Below, one piece after another: positions 1 to 10,107 of a stretch of 64,000 nucleotides of DNA; position 1 is the first letter of the stretch; each line of letters begins with the position of its first letter. The notes under the pieces are model-generated. The model did no database searches. It was not told the DNA's origin and saw only the letters and a list, made by a program, of their open reading frames with translations. Origin of the DNA: Arenicella chitinivorans. Its GTDB lineage: Bacteria > Pseudomonadota > Gammaproteobacteria > Arenicellales > Arenicellaceae. The DNA is taken from the NCBI RefSeq assembly GCF_014651515.1, contig NZ_BMXA01000006.1:62001-126000 (forward strand). The letters run 5' to 3'. Made by a program: the position numbers and the translations under genes.

Positions 1-711
1 TTGCGACAAAGTAAGTTGTATATCACCAGTACCTGGTGGCAGATCAATGATCAGATAGTCGACGTCCTGGCCATCGTTGGCCCAATCGGTACCGCGCAGC
101 ATTTGTTCAAGCGCTTGAGTGACCATCGGACCGCGCCAGATCATGGGCGTGTCTTCTTCGACCAGAAAACCAATCGACATGATTTTTAGTTGGTGGTTCT
201 GCATCGGCAACAACATTTTGTTGTCTAATGCCTCGGGTTTGCCCTGTATACCCAACATACGAGGCTGACTTGGTCCATATATATCAGCATCGAGCACGGC
301 GACCTGTGCACCAGCCGCAGCCAGGGCAAGCGCCAGATTTGCTGCCACGGTGCTTTTGCCTACGCCGCCCTTGCCTGAGGCAACCGCAATGATGTTTTTC
401 ACGCCGTCTACGCCGCGCACACCTTGTTGTGCTGAATGCGAAAGAATATCTTGCTGAACCAAAAGCTGCACGTCGCGGCCTTGCAGGTCCAGCCCTTGCA
501 GCGCATCCACAGCCAATTGCGCTAATGACGCGTGAATTTGCTCAGACACTGGGTAACCTTTTGTCAGATTGATCGCAATCGACTGATCAGTCACCTTCAC
601 ATTGGTGAGTGCGCGACCGGCGGTCAGCGCAGATTTAGTGTAGGGGTCGACCACAGCTTGTAGCTGTGTCGTAATGGCGGTTATTAGCTGTTCAGACATA
701 CTGTCAGACAT
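1..711 (-). CDS. mrp: Mrp/ApbC-type Fe-S cluster carrier ATPase, partial (C-terminus off the window)
   Basis: This is a P-loop NTPase of the Mrp/NBP35 family, which carries and delivers [4Fe-4S] clusters to apo-proteins in the cytoplasm. The reverse-strand reading gives an N-terminal MIP18/DUF59-like region of about 85 residues, then the deviant Walker A motif GKGGVGKST, then DADIYGPSQP and a Walker B-like IDLPPGTGD. These are family hallmarks. The frame runs off base 1, so the cluster-binding CxxC region is not visible. The start is uncertain: ATG at 711 gives MSDSMSEQ, while an in-frame ATG at 753 would add 14 residues, and neither has a clear ribosome site. It lies about 100 bp downstream of malate synthase on the same strand and may be read from it. 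The family assignment is secure. Confidence 0.9.
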   Translation of the reverse strand, partial: MSDSMSEQLITAITTQLQAVVDPYTKSALTAGRALTNVKVTDQSIAINLTKGYPVSEQIHASLAQLAVDALQGLDLQGRDVQLLVQQDILSHSAQQGVRGVDGVKNIIAVASGKGGVGKSTVAANLALALAAAGAQVAVLDADIYGPSQPRMLGIQGKPEALDNKMLLPMQNHQLKIMSIGFLVEEDTPMIWRGPMVTQALEQMLRGTDWANDGQDVDYLIIDLPPGTGDIQLTLSQ

Positions 712-810
712 GGGAGACACATTGGAGCGTAATGCTACCACTGTGCCACCCATTTCGCCATGCACGTTCAGGCCATAATTGTCTCGGATTTGAGTATGCT
801 CAGTGATTAA

Positions 811-2985
811 TCAGGTACGACTGGCTTTGAGTTTGAGTCGGTAGGCATGCAGCAGTGGTTCGGTATAGCCGTTGGGCTGCTCAGCGCCTTTCAACACCAA
901 GTCCAAGGCCGCCTGAAAAGCGATACTGGTGTCAAAATCCGGTGCCATAGGTCGGTACTGTGGATCGCCCTCGTTTTGCTCGTCAACCACCGCCGCCATG
1001 CGCTTAAAGGTCGCTCGTACTTGTGCTTCATCGGTCACACCATGTACCAACCAATTCGCCATATGTTGACTTGAGATACGCAACGTTGCCCGGTCTTCCA
1101 TCAGTCCGACGTTATCGATGTCTGGAACCTTAGAACAACCAACACCTTGATCGATCCAACGAACCACATAACCCAAGATACCTTGTGCATTGTTGTCTAG
1201 CTCTTGTTGAATCTGATTGGCGGTCCAGCTGCCCGGGTCTGAACTGAGGGGTACGGTCAAGATGTCGTCCAGCGCAGCACGTGGACGAGTTTTTAGTTGT
1301 GCCTGCACATCAAACACCGAGACTTGATGGTAGTGAATGGAGTGCAGTGTCGCCCCATTTGGCGATGGCACCCAGGCAGTATTTGCACCGGATTTAGGAT
1401 GGCTGATTTTGCTCTTCAACATCGCGGCCATTTCATCCGGCATAGCCCACATACCCTTTCCAATTTGGGCTTTACCAGGCAAACCACACTCGAGTCCGAC
1501 ATCCACATTCCAGTCTTCGTAAGCGGCAATCCACGGCTGTTGCTTGATCTCGGCCTTGGTCGCCATGATACCCAGCAACATACTTGTGTGGATTTCATCG
1601 CCGGTACGATCCAAGAAGCCAGTATTGATGAACACAACTCGGTCTTTAACCTGACGGATACACTCCTTCAGGTTCACCGTAGTACGACGTTCTTCGTCCA
1701 TCACTCCAATCTTGATAGTGTGTCGAGCTAAACCAAGCTCGTCTTCGACGCGATTAAACAGTGTATTCGCAAATGCGACTTCTTCAGGACCATGCATTTT
1801 TGGCTTCACAATGTACACACTCCCGGTACGTGAATTCCGCACTGTCCCGTTTTGCAGCAAGTCATGCTTAGCGATCAGCACACTGATCATGGCGTCCATA
1901 ATGCCTTCCTGAATTTGATCACCCTGGGCGTCCAGAATCGCCGGATTTGACATCAGGTGACCAACATTACGGCAGAATAACAAGCTACGTCCTGGCAGGC
2001 TCAAATCATGGCCATCCAGCGTGGTAAACACTTTATCGGCGTTCAATGTACGCGTTAATTGTTGTCCACCTTTAACAAAGCGCTCAGCCAGATCGCCTTT
2101 CATCAATCCTAGCCAATTGCGATACACACCGACTTTATCGTCTGCATCCACCGCTGCAACTGAGTCCTCGAAATCCTGAATCGTGGTCAGCGCCGCCTCG
2201 CTGAGCAAATCTGCCACACCAGCAGGATCAGTTTTACCAATATGCGAGTCTGGATCAATCTGAATGACCACACGCAGCCCATTGTGCGCCAAGAGTATAC
2301 CGGTCGGAGCCGTCGACGTACCTTGATAGCCCAGGCACTGCGTAGGGTCTGCAAGATGCGTAACAGAGCCGTCCGCTAATCCAACCTCTAAGCCATTGCC
2401 ACCAACCTGATAACGGATTGCCTGAGAATGGCTGCCCATCGCCAGTGGCCAATGTGCATCGAGTAACGATCGACAAAAGTCGATGACTTTTTGGCCACGG
2501 ACCGGGTTGTAGCTGCCTACTCGACTGGCACCGTCCGCCTCAGAAATGGCATCGGTGCCATACAATGCGTCATACATACTGCCCCAACGCGCGTTTGTTG
2601 CATTCAACGCAAAACGCGCATTGGAGGTCGGCACAACCAGTTGCGGACCCGCTTGGCGTGCGATTTCGTCGTCCACGCCGGTAGTGGTAATCTCAAAATC
2701 GTCGCCTTCTGGAAGTAGGTACCCAATCTCCAATAGGAACGCTCTGTATTCCTGTAAATCGAATTTGCCTTGATGCGCCCTATTCCATTCATCTAGCTTC
2801 ACTTGAATGGCATCACGTTTGGCCAGCAAGGCTCTGTTTTCGGGTGTCAGGTCCCCCACCACATCTGACAACGATTGCCAGAATTGTTCAGCGCTCAGAT
2901 CCAGGCCCGGCAACACTTCTTGTTCAATAAAGTCCACCAAGGTGGATTCAACCTGTAACTCAACGCGTTTCAAATAGTTTGCCAT
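811..2985 (-). CDS. glcB: malate synthase G
   Basis: It condenses glyoxylate with acetyl-CoA to give malate, the second step of the glyoxylate shunt, in the cytosol. The 724-residue length fits the monomeric G isoform (about 720 aa) and not the A isoform (about 530). Visible landmarks are the catalytic-arginine region [13 protein letters not shown], the family signature KMHGPEEV, the MDEERRTT segment, and [10 protein letters not shown], which carries the catalytic aspartate equivalent to Asp631 of E. coli. I chose ATG at 2985 because GAGG lies about 10 nt upstream; a TTG at 3000 would add five residues without a ribosome site. It is divergent from isocitrate lyase across about 300 bp, so the two shunt enzymes probably share a control region. 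Confidence 0.97.
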   Translation of the reverse strand: MANYLKRVELQVESTLVDFIEQEVLPGLDLSAEQFWQSLSDVVGDLTPENRALLAKRDAIQVKLDEWNRAHQGKFDLQEYRAFLLEIGYLLPEGDDFEITTTGVDDEIARQAGPQLVVPTSNARFALNATNARWGSMYDALYGTDAISEADGASRVGSYNPVRGQKVIDFCRSLLDAHWPLAMGSHSQAIRYQVGGNGLEVGLADGSVTHLADPTQCLGYQGTSTAPTGILLAHNGLRVVIQIDPDSHIGKTDPAGVADLLSEAALTTIQDFEDSVAAVDADDKVGVYRNWLGLMKGDLAERFVKGGQQLTRTLNADKVFTTLDGHDLSLPGRSLLFCRNVGHLMSNPAILDAQGDQIQEGIMDAMISVLIAKHDLLQNGTVRNSRTGSVYIVKPKMHGPEEVAFANTLFNRVEDELGLARHTIKIGVMDEERRTTVNLKECIRQVKDRVVFINTGFLDRTGDEIHTSMLLGIMATKAEIKQQPWIAAYEDWNVDVGLECGLPGKAQIGKGMWAMPDEMAAMLKSKISHPKSGANTAWVPSPNGATLHSIHYHQVSVFDVQAQLKTRPRAALDDILTVPLSSDPGSWTANQIQQELDNNAQGILGYVVRWIDQGVGCSKVPDIDNVGLMEDRATLRISSQHMANWLVHGVTDEAQVRATFKRMAAVVDEQNEGDPQYRPMAPDFDTSIAFQAALDLVLKGAEQPNGYTEPLLHAYRLKLKASRT

Positions 2986-3293
2986 AGCACTTTGCCTCAA
3001 TCAGATGGGTGGTTTGATTGTGTCTTTTAAAACAATCTTTTACTGAATTTTACACTTGCTGGCACCAACACGTCTGAATGACTATTATTAGTTAAATGAA
3101 TAAACAAGCAATTTGGTAGAAAAATGGTGAATATCTACACCTTTATTCAATCTACGAATGACAATCATACCAATTGCATTATTCCTGAATGCCCAGCACG
3201 AAGCTAAGGTGGTGGCATCAAAAACCGACGTGCTAACGCACAGCATTCCACGAAAACCGAATGAACCAATTAGTCAATAAGCAGGAGATGAAG
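2986..3293. promoter_or_regulatory. divergent control region between malate synthase and isocitrate lyase
   Basis: This 308-bp gap separates the two divergently read glyoxylate-shunt genes and must hold both promoters. It is AT-rich between about 3030 and 3180. The only strong elements I can place are the two ribosome sites, GAGG ahead of glcB and AGGAG at 3283-3287 ahead of aceA. I did not find a convincing -35/-10 pair or a known operator. Joint control is inferred from the arrangement. Confidence 0.5.
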
Positions 3294-4889
3294 ATGTCTA
3301 CCTACAAGCAAGAAATCGAAGCCACTCAAAGCCTGATCGATGCCAGTGGCACTGAAATGAAAGGCATTAACCCAGAATACGCAGCACGAATGAAACTGCA
3401 AAACCGCTTCAAAACCGGTTTAGACATTGCCAAGTATACGGCTTCCATCATGCGCAAAGACATGCAAGAGTACGATGCCGACTCTTCTCAATACACACAG
3501 TCATTGGGATGCTGGCACGGGTTTATCGCGCAGCAAAAAATGATTGCGGTCAAGAAACATCATGGCTCAACCAGCAAGCGTTACCTCTACCTGTCTGGCT
3601 GGATGATTGCGGCATTGCGTTCTGAATTTGGCCCTCTGCCGGACCAATCCATGCATGAAAAAACCAGCGTACCTGCGTTGATTGAAGAATTGTACACCTT
3701 TCTGCGACAAGCGGACTCACGCGAGTTGCGTCATTTATTCACGCAGCTGGATGCAGCGCGAGCTGCCGGCAACACAGCACAAGCCGCCGAAGTGCAGCAT
3801 CACATCGACAATTTTGAAACACACGTTGTGCCGATCATCGCCGACATTGATGCGGGCTTCGGTAACGAAGAAGCTACGTATCTACTGGCCAAGAAAATGA
3901 TTGAAGCCGGTGCGTGTGCAATTCAGATCGAAAACCAAGTCTCTGACGAGAAACAATGCGGTCACCAAGACGGCAAAGTTACTGTGCCGCATGCCGATTT
4001 CTTGGCGAAAATCCGTGCAGTACGCTACGCCTTCCTTGAACTGGGTGTAAACGACGGTGTCATTGTTGCACGTACCGACTCCTTAGGCGCCGGTCTCACC
4101 AAGCAAATCGCGGTCACGAACGAGCCAGGCGATCTCGGTGATTTGTACAACTCATTCCTGGACTGCGAGGAGTTAACCCCAGGTCAAATGAAAAACGGTG
4201 ACGTCGTAATTCATCGTGACGGCAGCTTAGTTAGACCAAAGCGTCTGGCCAGCGGCTTGTTCCAGTTCAAACCAGACACGGGCGAAGATCGTTGCGTTCT
4301 CGATTGCATCACCAGCCTGCAAAATGGCGCTGATCTGATTTGGATCGAAACGGAAAAGCCGCACGTTGGCCAAATCGGCGGCATGGTGGATCGTATTCGC
4401 GAAGTGGTGCCGAATGCGAAGTTGGTTTACAACAATTCACCTTCGTTTAACTGGACGCTCAGCTTCCGTCAACAAGCGTATGACGCCATGGTCGATGCTG
4501 GTGAAGACGTGAGTGAATACAACCGCGACGAGCTAATGGACATCAAATACGATGGTACGTCACTGGCCGATCGCGCAGACGACATGATCCAAAACTTCCA
4601 GCGTGAAGGCGCCAAGAAAGCGGGCATCTTCCACCACTTGATCACGCTACCGACTTACCACACAGCCGCATTGTCGACTGACAACTTGGCGCAAGGTTAC
4701 TTCGGCGAAGAAGGCATGTTGGCCTACGTAAAAGGTGTACAGCGTAAGGAAATTCGCCAAGGTTTAGCGTGCGTGAAGCACCAGGATATGGCAGGCTCAA
4801 ACATCGGCGATGATCACAAAGAGTACTTCTCTGGTGATGCAGCCCTAAAAGCAGCCGGTGAAGATAACACCATGAACCAGTTTGGCTAA
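3294..4889 (+). CDS. aceA: isocitrate lyase (large, about 531-aa subfamily)
   Basis: It cleaves isocitrate to succinate and glyoxylate, the entry step of the glyoxylate shunt. The catalytic loop reads KQCGHQDGK, with the active-site cysteine in the position of KKCGHL in the short enzymes. The Mg2+/substrate segments DIDAGFGNEEATYLL, QIENQVSDEKQC and ARTDSLGAG are all present. The 531-residue length and the KQCGHQ variant match the larger isocitrate lyases of Pseudomonas rather than the 434-residue E. coli enzyme. ATG at 3294 is preferred over the in-frame ATG at 3261 because AGGAG (3283-3287) stands 6 nt in front of it and the upstream ATG has no ribosome site. A strong terminator follows the stop. 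Confidence 0.96.
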   Translation: MSTYKQEIEATQSLIDASGTEMKGINPEYAARMKLQNRFKTGLDIAKYTASIMRKDMQEYDADSSQYTQSLGCWHGFIAQQKMIAVKKHHGSTSKRYLYLSGWMIAALRSEFGPLPDQSMHEKTSVPALIEELYTFLRQADSRELRHLFTQLDAARAAGNTAQAAEVQHHIDNFETHVVPIIADIDAGFGNEEATYLLAKKMIEAGACAIQIENQVSDEKQCGHQDGKVTVPHADFLAKIRAVRYAFLELGVNDGVIVARTDSLGAGLTKQIAVTNEPGDLGDLYNSFLDCEELTPGQMKNGDVVIHRDGSLVRPKRLASGLFQFKPDTGEDRCVLDCITSLQNGADLIWIETEKPHVGQIGGMVDRIREVVPNAKLVYNNSPSFNWTLSFRQQAYDAMVDAGEDVSEYNRDELMDIKYDGTSLADRADDMIQNFQREGAKKAGIFHHLITLPTYHTAALSTDNLAQGYFGEEGMLAYVKGVQRKEIRQGLACVKHQDMAGSNIGDDHKEYFSGDAALKAAGEDNTMNQFG

Positions 4890-4954
4890 GGCAAGGGAGC
4901 AATCTTTGACTTAGGTGAAGAAGGGAACACACGGAGCGTGTTTCGTGGAGCTAA

Positions 4955-4991
4955 GAAGGCGATTGTGGGCAACTGCAATCGCCTTCTTTTT
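4955..4991 (+). terminator. Rho-independent terminator of aceA
   Basis: A perfect 11-bp stem, GAAGGCGATTG (4955-4965) and CAATCGCCTTC (4976-4986), encloses a 10-nt loop and runs into a T tract. It lies 65 bp after the aceA stop and ahead of the convergent gene ending at 5020. The opposite strand lacks a matching T run, so it should work mainly for aceA. Confidence 0.9.
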
Positions 4992-5019
4992 CGTTCACGA
5001 TACGTTTACTTAGATAACC

Positions 5020-5898
5020 CTAGCCTTTTTTCGGCGGCATGGGCACAAGGCGTGAAGTACGGCGAATATAGTCTTGATATGCCGCGTTTTCGCCCCACCG
5101 CGCTTTGGCTTTTTTCTCGAGGGTTGGAATACCGCTGATTTTAGTGATCAACAAATACACGAAGATTGGCGAGATCATGACGACCCATTGCCAGCCCGAA
5201 ATCACTGGAACTGCCATCAGCGCAACGCCAATCCAGAGCGTTATCTCACCGAAATAGTTTGGGTGCCGTGACCAAGCCCATAAGCCACTGCGAATAAAGT
5301 CGCCTTGATTCGCTCGATCCCGTTTAAACGCACGCTTTTGAGCATCCGCTAGGACCTCGATCGAAAATCCGGTGACCCAAACCAAAATCCCGAGATTACC
5401 TAACCAACCAAGCGGTTCACGCTGTGCGCTGGTAACGATAGCCAGCGCTGCTGCTGCCGTAAAAATGACCCAAAGGCCCTGCATCGTCCAGGCGAACAGA
5501 AATCGAGGCACGCTACGCTTGATTTCGTCGAAACGATCATCAGTACCATCCTGATGAATCCGCATAAATAGGAATGAACCAAGACGTACGGCCCAGATCG
5601 ACACCATCAGTGCGACCAAAGCCGCGCGCAAATCGAGGTCGGTGGACAGCAGAACCGCAATCGCCACGACGCATAAGTACGTTAGACTGCCGACTAAATC
5701 GTAAAACTTCTCAGTCTGCATCACCACCGCTGGAATATACGCCAACCAGTTAATCACAAACGCCGCCATCGCACACAACGCGAATACCGAAAACCCATTG
5801 AACTGGGCACCTTGAGTACCACCGGCCCAAGCGAGTCCAACCCCAACCACCACCGTTAAGACAGTGGCAAATAATATAAAAAGTGTATAACGCTGCAT
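5020..5898 (-). CDS. DUF1295 family membrane protein (steroid 5-alpha-reductase/ICMT-like fold)
   Basis: A 292-residue polytopic inner-membrane protein. It has about seven hydrophobic segments and a C-terminal block, GDFIRSGLWAWSRHPNYFGE, followed by an ARWGENAAYQDYIRRT-type tail. This block is the conserved end of DUF1295 proteins and of the wider isoprenylcysteine methyltransferase / steroid reductase group, where the RHPNY segment helps bind the nucleotide cofactor. The substrate is unknown; a lipid or quinone-related reductase role is only inference. It is convergent with aceA and monocistronic. The ATG start is preceded by a weak purine-rich stretch. Confidence 0.85.
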   Translation of the reverse strand: MQRYTLFILFATVLTVVVGVGLAWAGGTQGAQFNGFSVFALCAMAAFVINWLAYIPAVVMQTEKFYDLVGSLTYLCVVAIAVLLSTDLDLRAALVALMVSIWAVRLGSFLFMRIHQDGTDDRFDEIKRSVPRFLFAWTMQGLWVIFTAAAALAIVTSAQREPLGWLGNLGILVWVTGFSIEVLADAQKRAFKRDRANQGDFIRSGLWAWSRHPNYFGEITLWIGVALMAVPVISGWQWVVMISPIFVYLLITKISGIPTLEKKAKARWGENAAYQDYIRRTSRLVPMPPKKG

Positions 5899-6060
5899 GA
5901 ATCTAAGTTTGCTCCAGTCAATACCGAGTTGCGCTAATCCTGCGCAGCCGAGCTGACGAGTGCGAGGGAATATGAGAATTTAGCTTTAAGTGACCGAGCG
6001 GAAAAATCGCCCGAAGCAACAGCAGCATGATGCGCCAAGAAACACTGGCACTAACCGGTG

Positions 6061-7554
6061 CTACAAATCAACAATCACGGTACCGCCCGAGGCCAGAGGG
6101 ATCACGAACAACGTGGTTTCTTCATACTCAACAGCGCCGATATCGCAGGCAGCTCCTTGAGGGCGTTGAACGCCGCGCTGGTCACTTCGGGTGACTGTAG
6201 CAAACGAAGGGAAAAATGTTGTAAAGGCGCAACCTTCACCGAAGAGAAATATCGCACCCAAGATATAAGTTGACACCGCCGCATCAATCGCCGGACTACC
6301 ACCGGCCGGCGCATGCGAGCGCCCCGAACCACCATTGTTTTTCAGACCACGCACAATTTTTCGCAGTGGCGTCGGCACGGTGCCATTGCTGGTAGCCAGC
6401 AGGTCGCTCGCATGTGGCACAAACCCAGACACCGCTTGTGCTGTGGTAATGGCAGAAGTACCAATCAAATTATTCCGTTGATTGCCAGCGATTGGCGTAC
6501 CACCAGAAAAACCAGCCTGGCGTAGAATTTCTTTCCCGTTTGCACTCGATACGAGTGACGTATTGCCTGAAACTATGTTGTTGACTAAATTGAGTGTACC
6601 CAGCGAATGCCGAATCCCACCACCTGTTCCCGCCTCATTCTCCGAGATCGTATTATTAATTAAGGTTGTGACTGGAGAACCGGTACCAATTACAATCGCA
6701 ACGCCACCGCCGGTTGACGTCGAGCTCGCCGATTTATTATTGCTGATGGTGGAGTCACGCATAAGTAAGGTGACATCGTTGCCACTTCGCACACCAGAAC
6801 CTACATTATGTGAAACTTCACTGCGATCTATGCGCGCTGTCCCAGTCGCAACCGAGATCCCGGTACGGGAATTACCCGACACCACGCTATCCTGCACCAC
6901 CAACTGGACAGAACCGGTAATCGCACCGCTGCTTGAACTGACCACACCGCAACCAGTATTGTTTGTCACCCGAGTGTTAACGAGCTCCACACTCGCATCA
7001 AAAGTGCCGACCCCATTATTGGCAATCGTACAACCATTTGGGTCCGTGGCATTATTCTGGCGTACTTCACTGTCCTCAATTCGAGCATGACCGCCGTACA
7101 CAAACACCGCCGAACCATTACTTTGTTTGCCATTGACCAGTCGCACATTCTTGAGCACGAGGTTTCCGCCTGCCCCGACATAGAAGAGTCGAAAATCGGG
7201 CACGGATGGTGAGGATGAGCGCCGTATCAGTGCGTTATTTCCTTCAATGGTTATGTTGCTCGTAATCTGAGGCAAGCCATTTGCGCCGAGCGTGCCGGCG
7301 GTATTATTCACCATAAATAAGTTTTGAATCGCCAAAATCTCGGGAATCACGATGGTATCGTCGCCAAATGATCCGGTGGACGTTCCTAGGCAGCCACTCA
7401 TGGCGGTATCGGCGTTCGCGGAATTAATGGCATCCACAATCGTGCATCCGTCACCCGTTATATCGGTATTGACAACGATAGTTGCCGCCAAAGACTGAAA
7501 ACTCAGACTAAGTAAGAATAAGCTAGATAAAAACTGTTTAAAATACGCAGCCAT
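6061..7554 (-). CDS. secreted right-handed beta-helix protein, CSLREA/choice-of-anchor type
   Basis: A 497-residue exported protein. Residues 1-23 form a signal peptide ending SLA-AT. The mature N-terminus has the pattern TGDGCTIVDAINSAN, a variant of the CSLREA motif found at the start of many secreted beta-helix proteins. The middle repeats NNTI/NTVSGN-like rungs rich in N, S, G and V, as in pectate-lyase-like parallel beta-helices. The end has AIDAA and DQRGVQRPQGAACDIGAVE, the usual closing block of this group. I see no LPXTG or PEP-CTERM sorting tail. GGGAG lies about 9 nt upstream of the ATG. The ligand or substrate is unknown; an adhesin or polysaccharide-binding role is inference. Confidence 0.85.
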   Translation of the reverse strand: MAAYFKQFLSSLFLLSLSFQSLAATIVVNTDITGDGCTIVDAINSANADTAMSGCLGTSTGSFGDDTIVIPEILAIQNLFMVNNTAGTLGANGLPQITSNITIEGNNALIRRSSSPSVPDFRLFYVGAGGNLVLKNVRLVNGKQSNGSAVFVYGGHARIEDSEVRQNNATDPNGCTIANNGVGTFDASVELVNTRVTNNTGCGVVSSSSGAITGSVQLVVQDSVVSGNSRTGISVATGTARIDRSEVSHNVGSGVRSGNDVTLLMRDSTISNNKSASSTSTGGGVAIVIGTGSPVTTLINNTISENEAGTGGGIRHSLGTLNLVNNIVSGNTSLVSSANGKEILRQAGFSGGTPIAGNQRNNLIGTSAITTAQAVSGFVPHASDLLATSNGTVPTPLRKIVRGLKNNGGSGRSHAPAGGSPAIDAAVSTYILGAIFLFGEGCAFTTFFPSFATVTRSDQRGVQRPQGAACDIGAVEYEETTLFVIPLASGGTVIVDL

Positions 7555-7767
7555 TGACGCGCGCTCCCAGGGTTAGACATAAAGTTAAACCAACATAGAT
7601 GTGTCGGCACTGACCCATGGCATTTACACAAAATTTCCGATTGGTAAGTGCCACACCTGTCTAGATAATGGAAGATTGTAAAGAAAGCTGAAGCCTGCTC
7701 GCAAGTGGCCATTTGGCCCAGGTGCATCCATTCATGACATTCTGCCCAAAGAGCGATAAAACAATAT

Positions 7768-7800
7768 AAAAAAGCCTGCTGATCGAAATCAGCAGGCTTT
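7768..7800 (-). terminator. Rho-independent terminator of the M3 peptidase gene
   Basis: The arms AAAGCCTGCTGAT (7771-7783) and ATCAGCAGGCTTT (7788-7800) pair perfectly over 13 bp around a 4-nt loop. On the minus strand the stem is followed by six T residues. It lies 24 bp beyond the stop codon of the peptidase gene. Confidence 0.93.
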
Positions 7801-7823
7801 ATAACGTAACCCTTGTGCAGGTG

Positions 7824-10025
7824 CTACTTTGCAGTCAATCCCTTTCGCTCCAACAAAGGTTGAATATTAGGTTCAGCGCCGCGGAATGTTTTAAAAATGC
7901 TCATTGCATCTTCTGCTCCACCGCGAGACAACAAGGTCTTTCTGAAATGATCGCCGTTTTCACGTTTTAATCCACCATTTTCTTTGAACCACTCCACGGT
8001 ATCAGCATCCAGCACCTCACTCCATATATACGAGTAGTATCCTGCGGAATAGCCCCCCATAATGTGAGAGAAATAGGTTGTGCGATAACGTGGTGGCACT
8101 TGATCAATGGCGACCCCAGCCTTCTTGAGCGCTTCGGCTTCAAACGCCAATACGCCGTCGGCTGATGGAACTTGGTCAGGCGTTAATTGATGCCACGCTT
8201 GATCTAGCAACGACGCGGCCAGATATTCAGTCGTTGCATAGCCCTGATTAAACTTCGAGCTAGCGAGGACCTTGTCAAGCAGTTCGCGAGGCATCGCCTC
8301 ACCGGTTTCGTAGTGCTTGGCATAGTTCGCCAAAATTTCCGGCCAATCTGCCCACATTTCATTTACTTGCGACGGATACTCAACAAAGTCACGCGGCACG
8401 GATGTACCAGAGAAACTTGGGTAAGTCACGTCTGAAAACATGCCGTGGAGTGCATGCCCAAACTCATGGAACATAGTGGTCACTTCATCCCAGGTTAACA
8501 GGGTTGGTTGACCTTCAGGAGGCTTTGGTACATTCAAGTGGTTAGCCACCACGGGTTTGTTACCAAGCAGACCAGATTGCGACACATACGCATTCATCCA
8601 AGCCCCACCGCGCTTCGACTCACGCGCGTAGAAATCCTCAATAAATAGCGCCAGTGTTGACCCGTCTGCATCAAAAACTTCCCACACGTGCGCGTCTGGA
8701 TGGTAAGTCGGCAGGTCGTCACGCTTCTTGAACGTAAGCCCATAAAGCTTCTCGGCCGCGTGAAATACGCCGTTTACCAACACATTTTCCATTTCCAGAT
8801 AAGGTTTAAGCTGCGACTCATCAAAGTTGTAGCGCTTGGCACGCAGTTTTTCTGTGTAGTAATCCCAATCCCAAGCTTGGAGGTCGAACTCGCCGCCCTC
8901 TTCCTTAACCAGCGCCTGTAAGTCTGCCAACTCTCGTTTAGCGTTCGCAACAGCCGGTGGTGCCAAGGTTGCTAAGCGGGTATTAACAGCTTCCGTGGTT
9001 TGGGCTGTTTGGTCGATCAATTGATAGGCCGCATGGTTTTCATATCCAAGAAGTTGGGCACGTTCAGCACGCAACTTAAATACCTTCGTCACCAACTCAC
9101 GATTATCATAATCTCCGCCCGAGCTGCCACGCCCTAGCGAAGTCTGCAAAATTCGCTGTCGCAATGCACGGTCTTCCAGCGCAGACAAGGATGGCTGCTG
9201 GCTAGTATTCAACAGCGGAATCACATATTTGCCGTCCATATCGCGCGCCTTGCCGGCTTCTAATGACGATGCAATTTGCGTGTCACTCAAACCTTTTAAT
9301 TCGTCAGCGGAATCCACCACAATGGCTTTGGCGTTGACCTCTTCCAACACGTTTTGACTGAACTGGTTGGTCAAAGTTGCGAGTTCCGTATTAATTTTCT
9401 TGAGCGCTTCTTTGTCCTGCTCAGACAATTCTGCACCGGCACCGATGAACTCTTTATACGTCTCGGTGACCAGTCGCTCAGACTCAGAATCTAGCGCCAA
9501 GGTACCCAGCGCATCATGAATCGATTTCACGCGCGCGAACAAGTCCGCATTTAGCAGAATCGAGTCTGAATGCGCGGACATTTTGGGGGCCACTTCCGAG
9601 CGCACTTTTTTTATCTCGTCGTTGGTGTGCGCGGAACTCAGAGCAAAGAATACGCGCGACACTCGGCTCAGTAACTCACCGCTCTTTTCCATTGCGATGA
9701 AGGTGTTTTCGAAGGTTGCAGGCTCAGAATTCGTCGCAATTTCTTCAATCTCCTGCAAGTGTTCGCGCATACCCTTTTCAAACGCAGGCAAATAGTGCTC
9801 GTTTTGGATTTGGTCAAAGGGGGGATACGACATATACAGCGAACTAGGCTGATAAAACGGATTCTCCGAGGTGACAGGTGCAGTTTCATTTGCCGTGGCG
9901 TCACTCGCCGTTGTTTCAGTCGCTTCAACCTCACTCATTACCTGATCCTTTACTGGTGCGTCGGATTGATTACATGCAGTCGCCGTCAAGCTTAGGATGC
10001 ATGCTGCCAGAATAGTTTTTTTCAT
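7824..10025 (-). CDS. dcp: M3 family metallopeptidase, peptidyl-dipeptidase Dcp-like lipoprotein
   Basis: A zinc oligopeptidase of the thimet/M3 family, most like dipeptidyl carboxypeptidase, which removes C-terminal dipeptides. The zinc site is visible as MFHEFGHALHGMFS (HExxH), with the third ligand in the VEYPSQVNEMW segment. I start it at 10025 (MKKTILAAC), where a lipoprotein signal peptide ends at LTATAC, so the mature enzyme (733-residue precursor) would be a lipid-anchored periplasmic protein. The residues upstream of this Met look non-coding. Residues about 20-60 form a low-complexity T/E/A-rich linker after the lipid cysteine. It is divergent from the class V aminotransferase, with only 82 bp between the two starts. 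Confidence 0.93.
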   Translation of the reverse strand: MKKTILAACILSLTATACNQSDAPVKDQVMSEVEATETTASDATANETAPVTSENPFYQPSSLYMSYPPFDQIQNEHYLPAFEKGMREHLQEIEEIATNSEPATFENTFIAMEKSGELLSRVSRVFFALSSAHTNDEIKKVRSEVAPKMSAHSDSILLNADLFARVKSIHDALGTLALDSESERLVTETYKEFIGAGAELSEQDKEALKKINTELATLTNQFSQNVLEEVNAKAIVVDSADELKGLSDTQIASSLEAGKARDMDGKYVIPLLNTSQQPSLSALEDRALRQRILQTSLGRGSSGGDYDNRELVTKVFKLRAERAQLLGYENHAAYQLIDQTAQTTEAVNTRLATLAPPAVANAKRELADLQALVKEEGGEFDLQAWDWDYYTEKLRAKRYNFDESQLKPYLEMENVLVNGVFHAAEKLYGLTFKKRDDLPTYHPDAHVWEVFDADGSTLALFIEDFYARESKRGGAWMNAYVSQSGLLGNKPVVANHLNVPKPPEGQPTLLTWDEVTTMFHEFGHALHGMFSDVTYPSFSGTSVPRDFVEYPSQVNEMWADWPEILANYAKHYETGEAMPRELLDKVLASSKFNQGYATTEYLAASLLDQAWHQLTPDQVPSADGVLAFEAEALKKAGVAIDQVPPRYRTTYFSHIMGGYSAGYYSYIWSEVLDADTVEWFKENGGLKRENGDHFRKTLLSRGGAEDAMSIFKTFRGAEPNIQPLLERKGLTAK

Positions 10026-10107
10026 GAAGATTATCGTGGAGTTATTTTTGAAGGCTACATCATACGCAAACATCGACCGGCTTGCCAAGGCGACGTATAA
10101 TCGCGCC

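Noticed and set aside
1-189. 62-aa plus-strand frame at the window start
   Set aside because: It is antisense to the Walker B region of the Mrp-family gene.
6482-7090. 202-aa frame antisense to the beta-helix protein
   Set aside because: The opposite strand has a signal peptide, the CSLREA-like motif, repeats and a ribosome site; the antisense product has no features.
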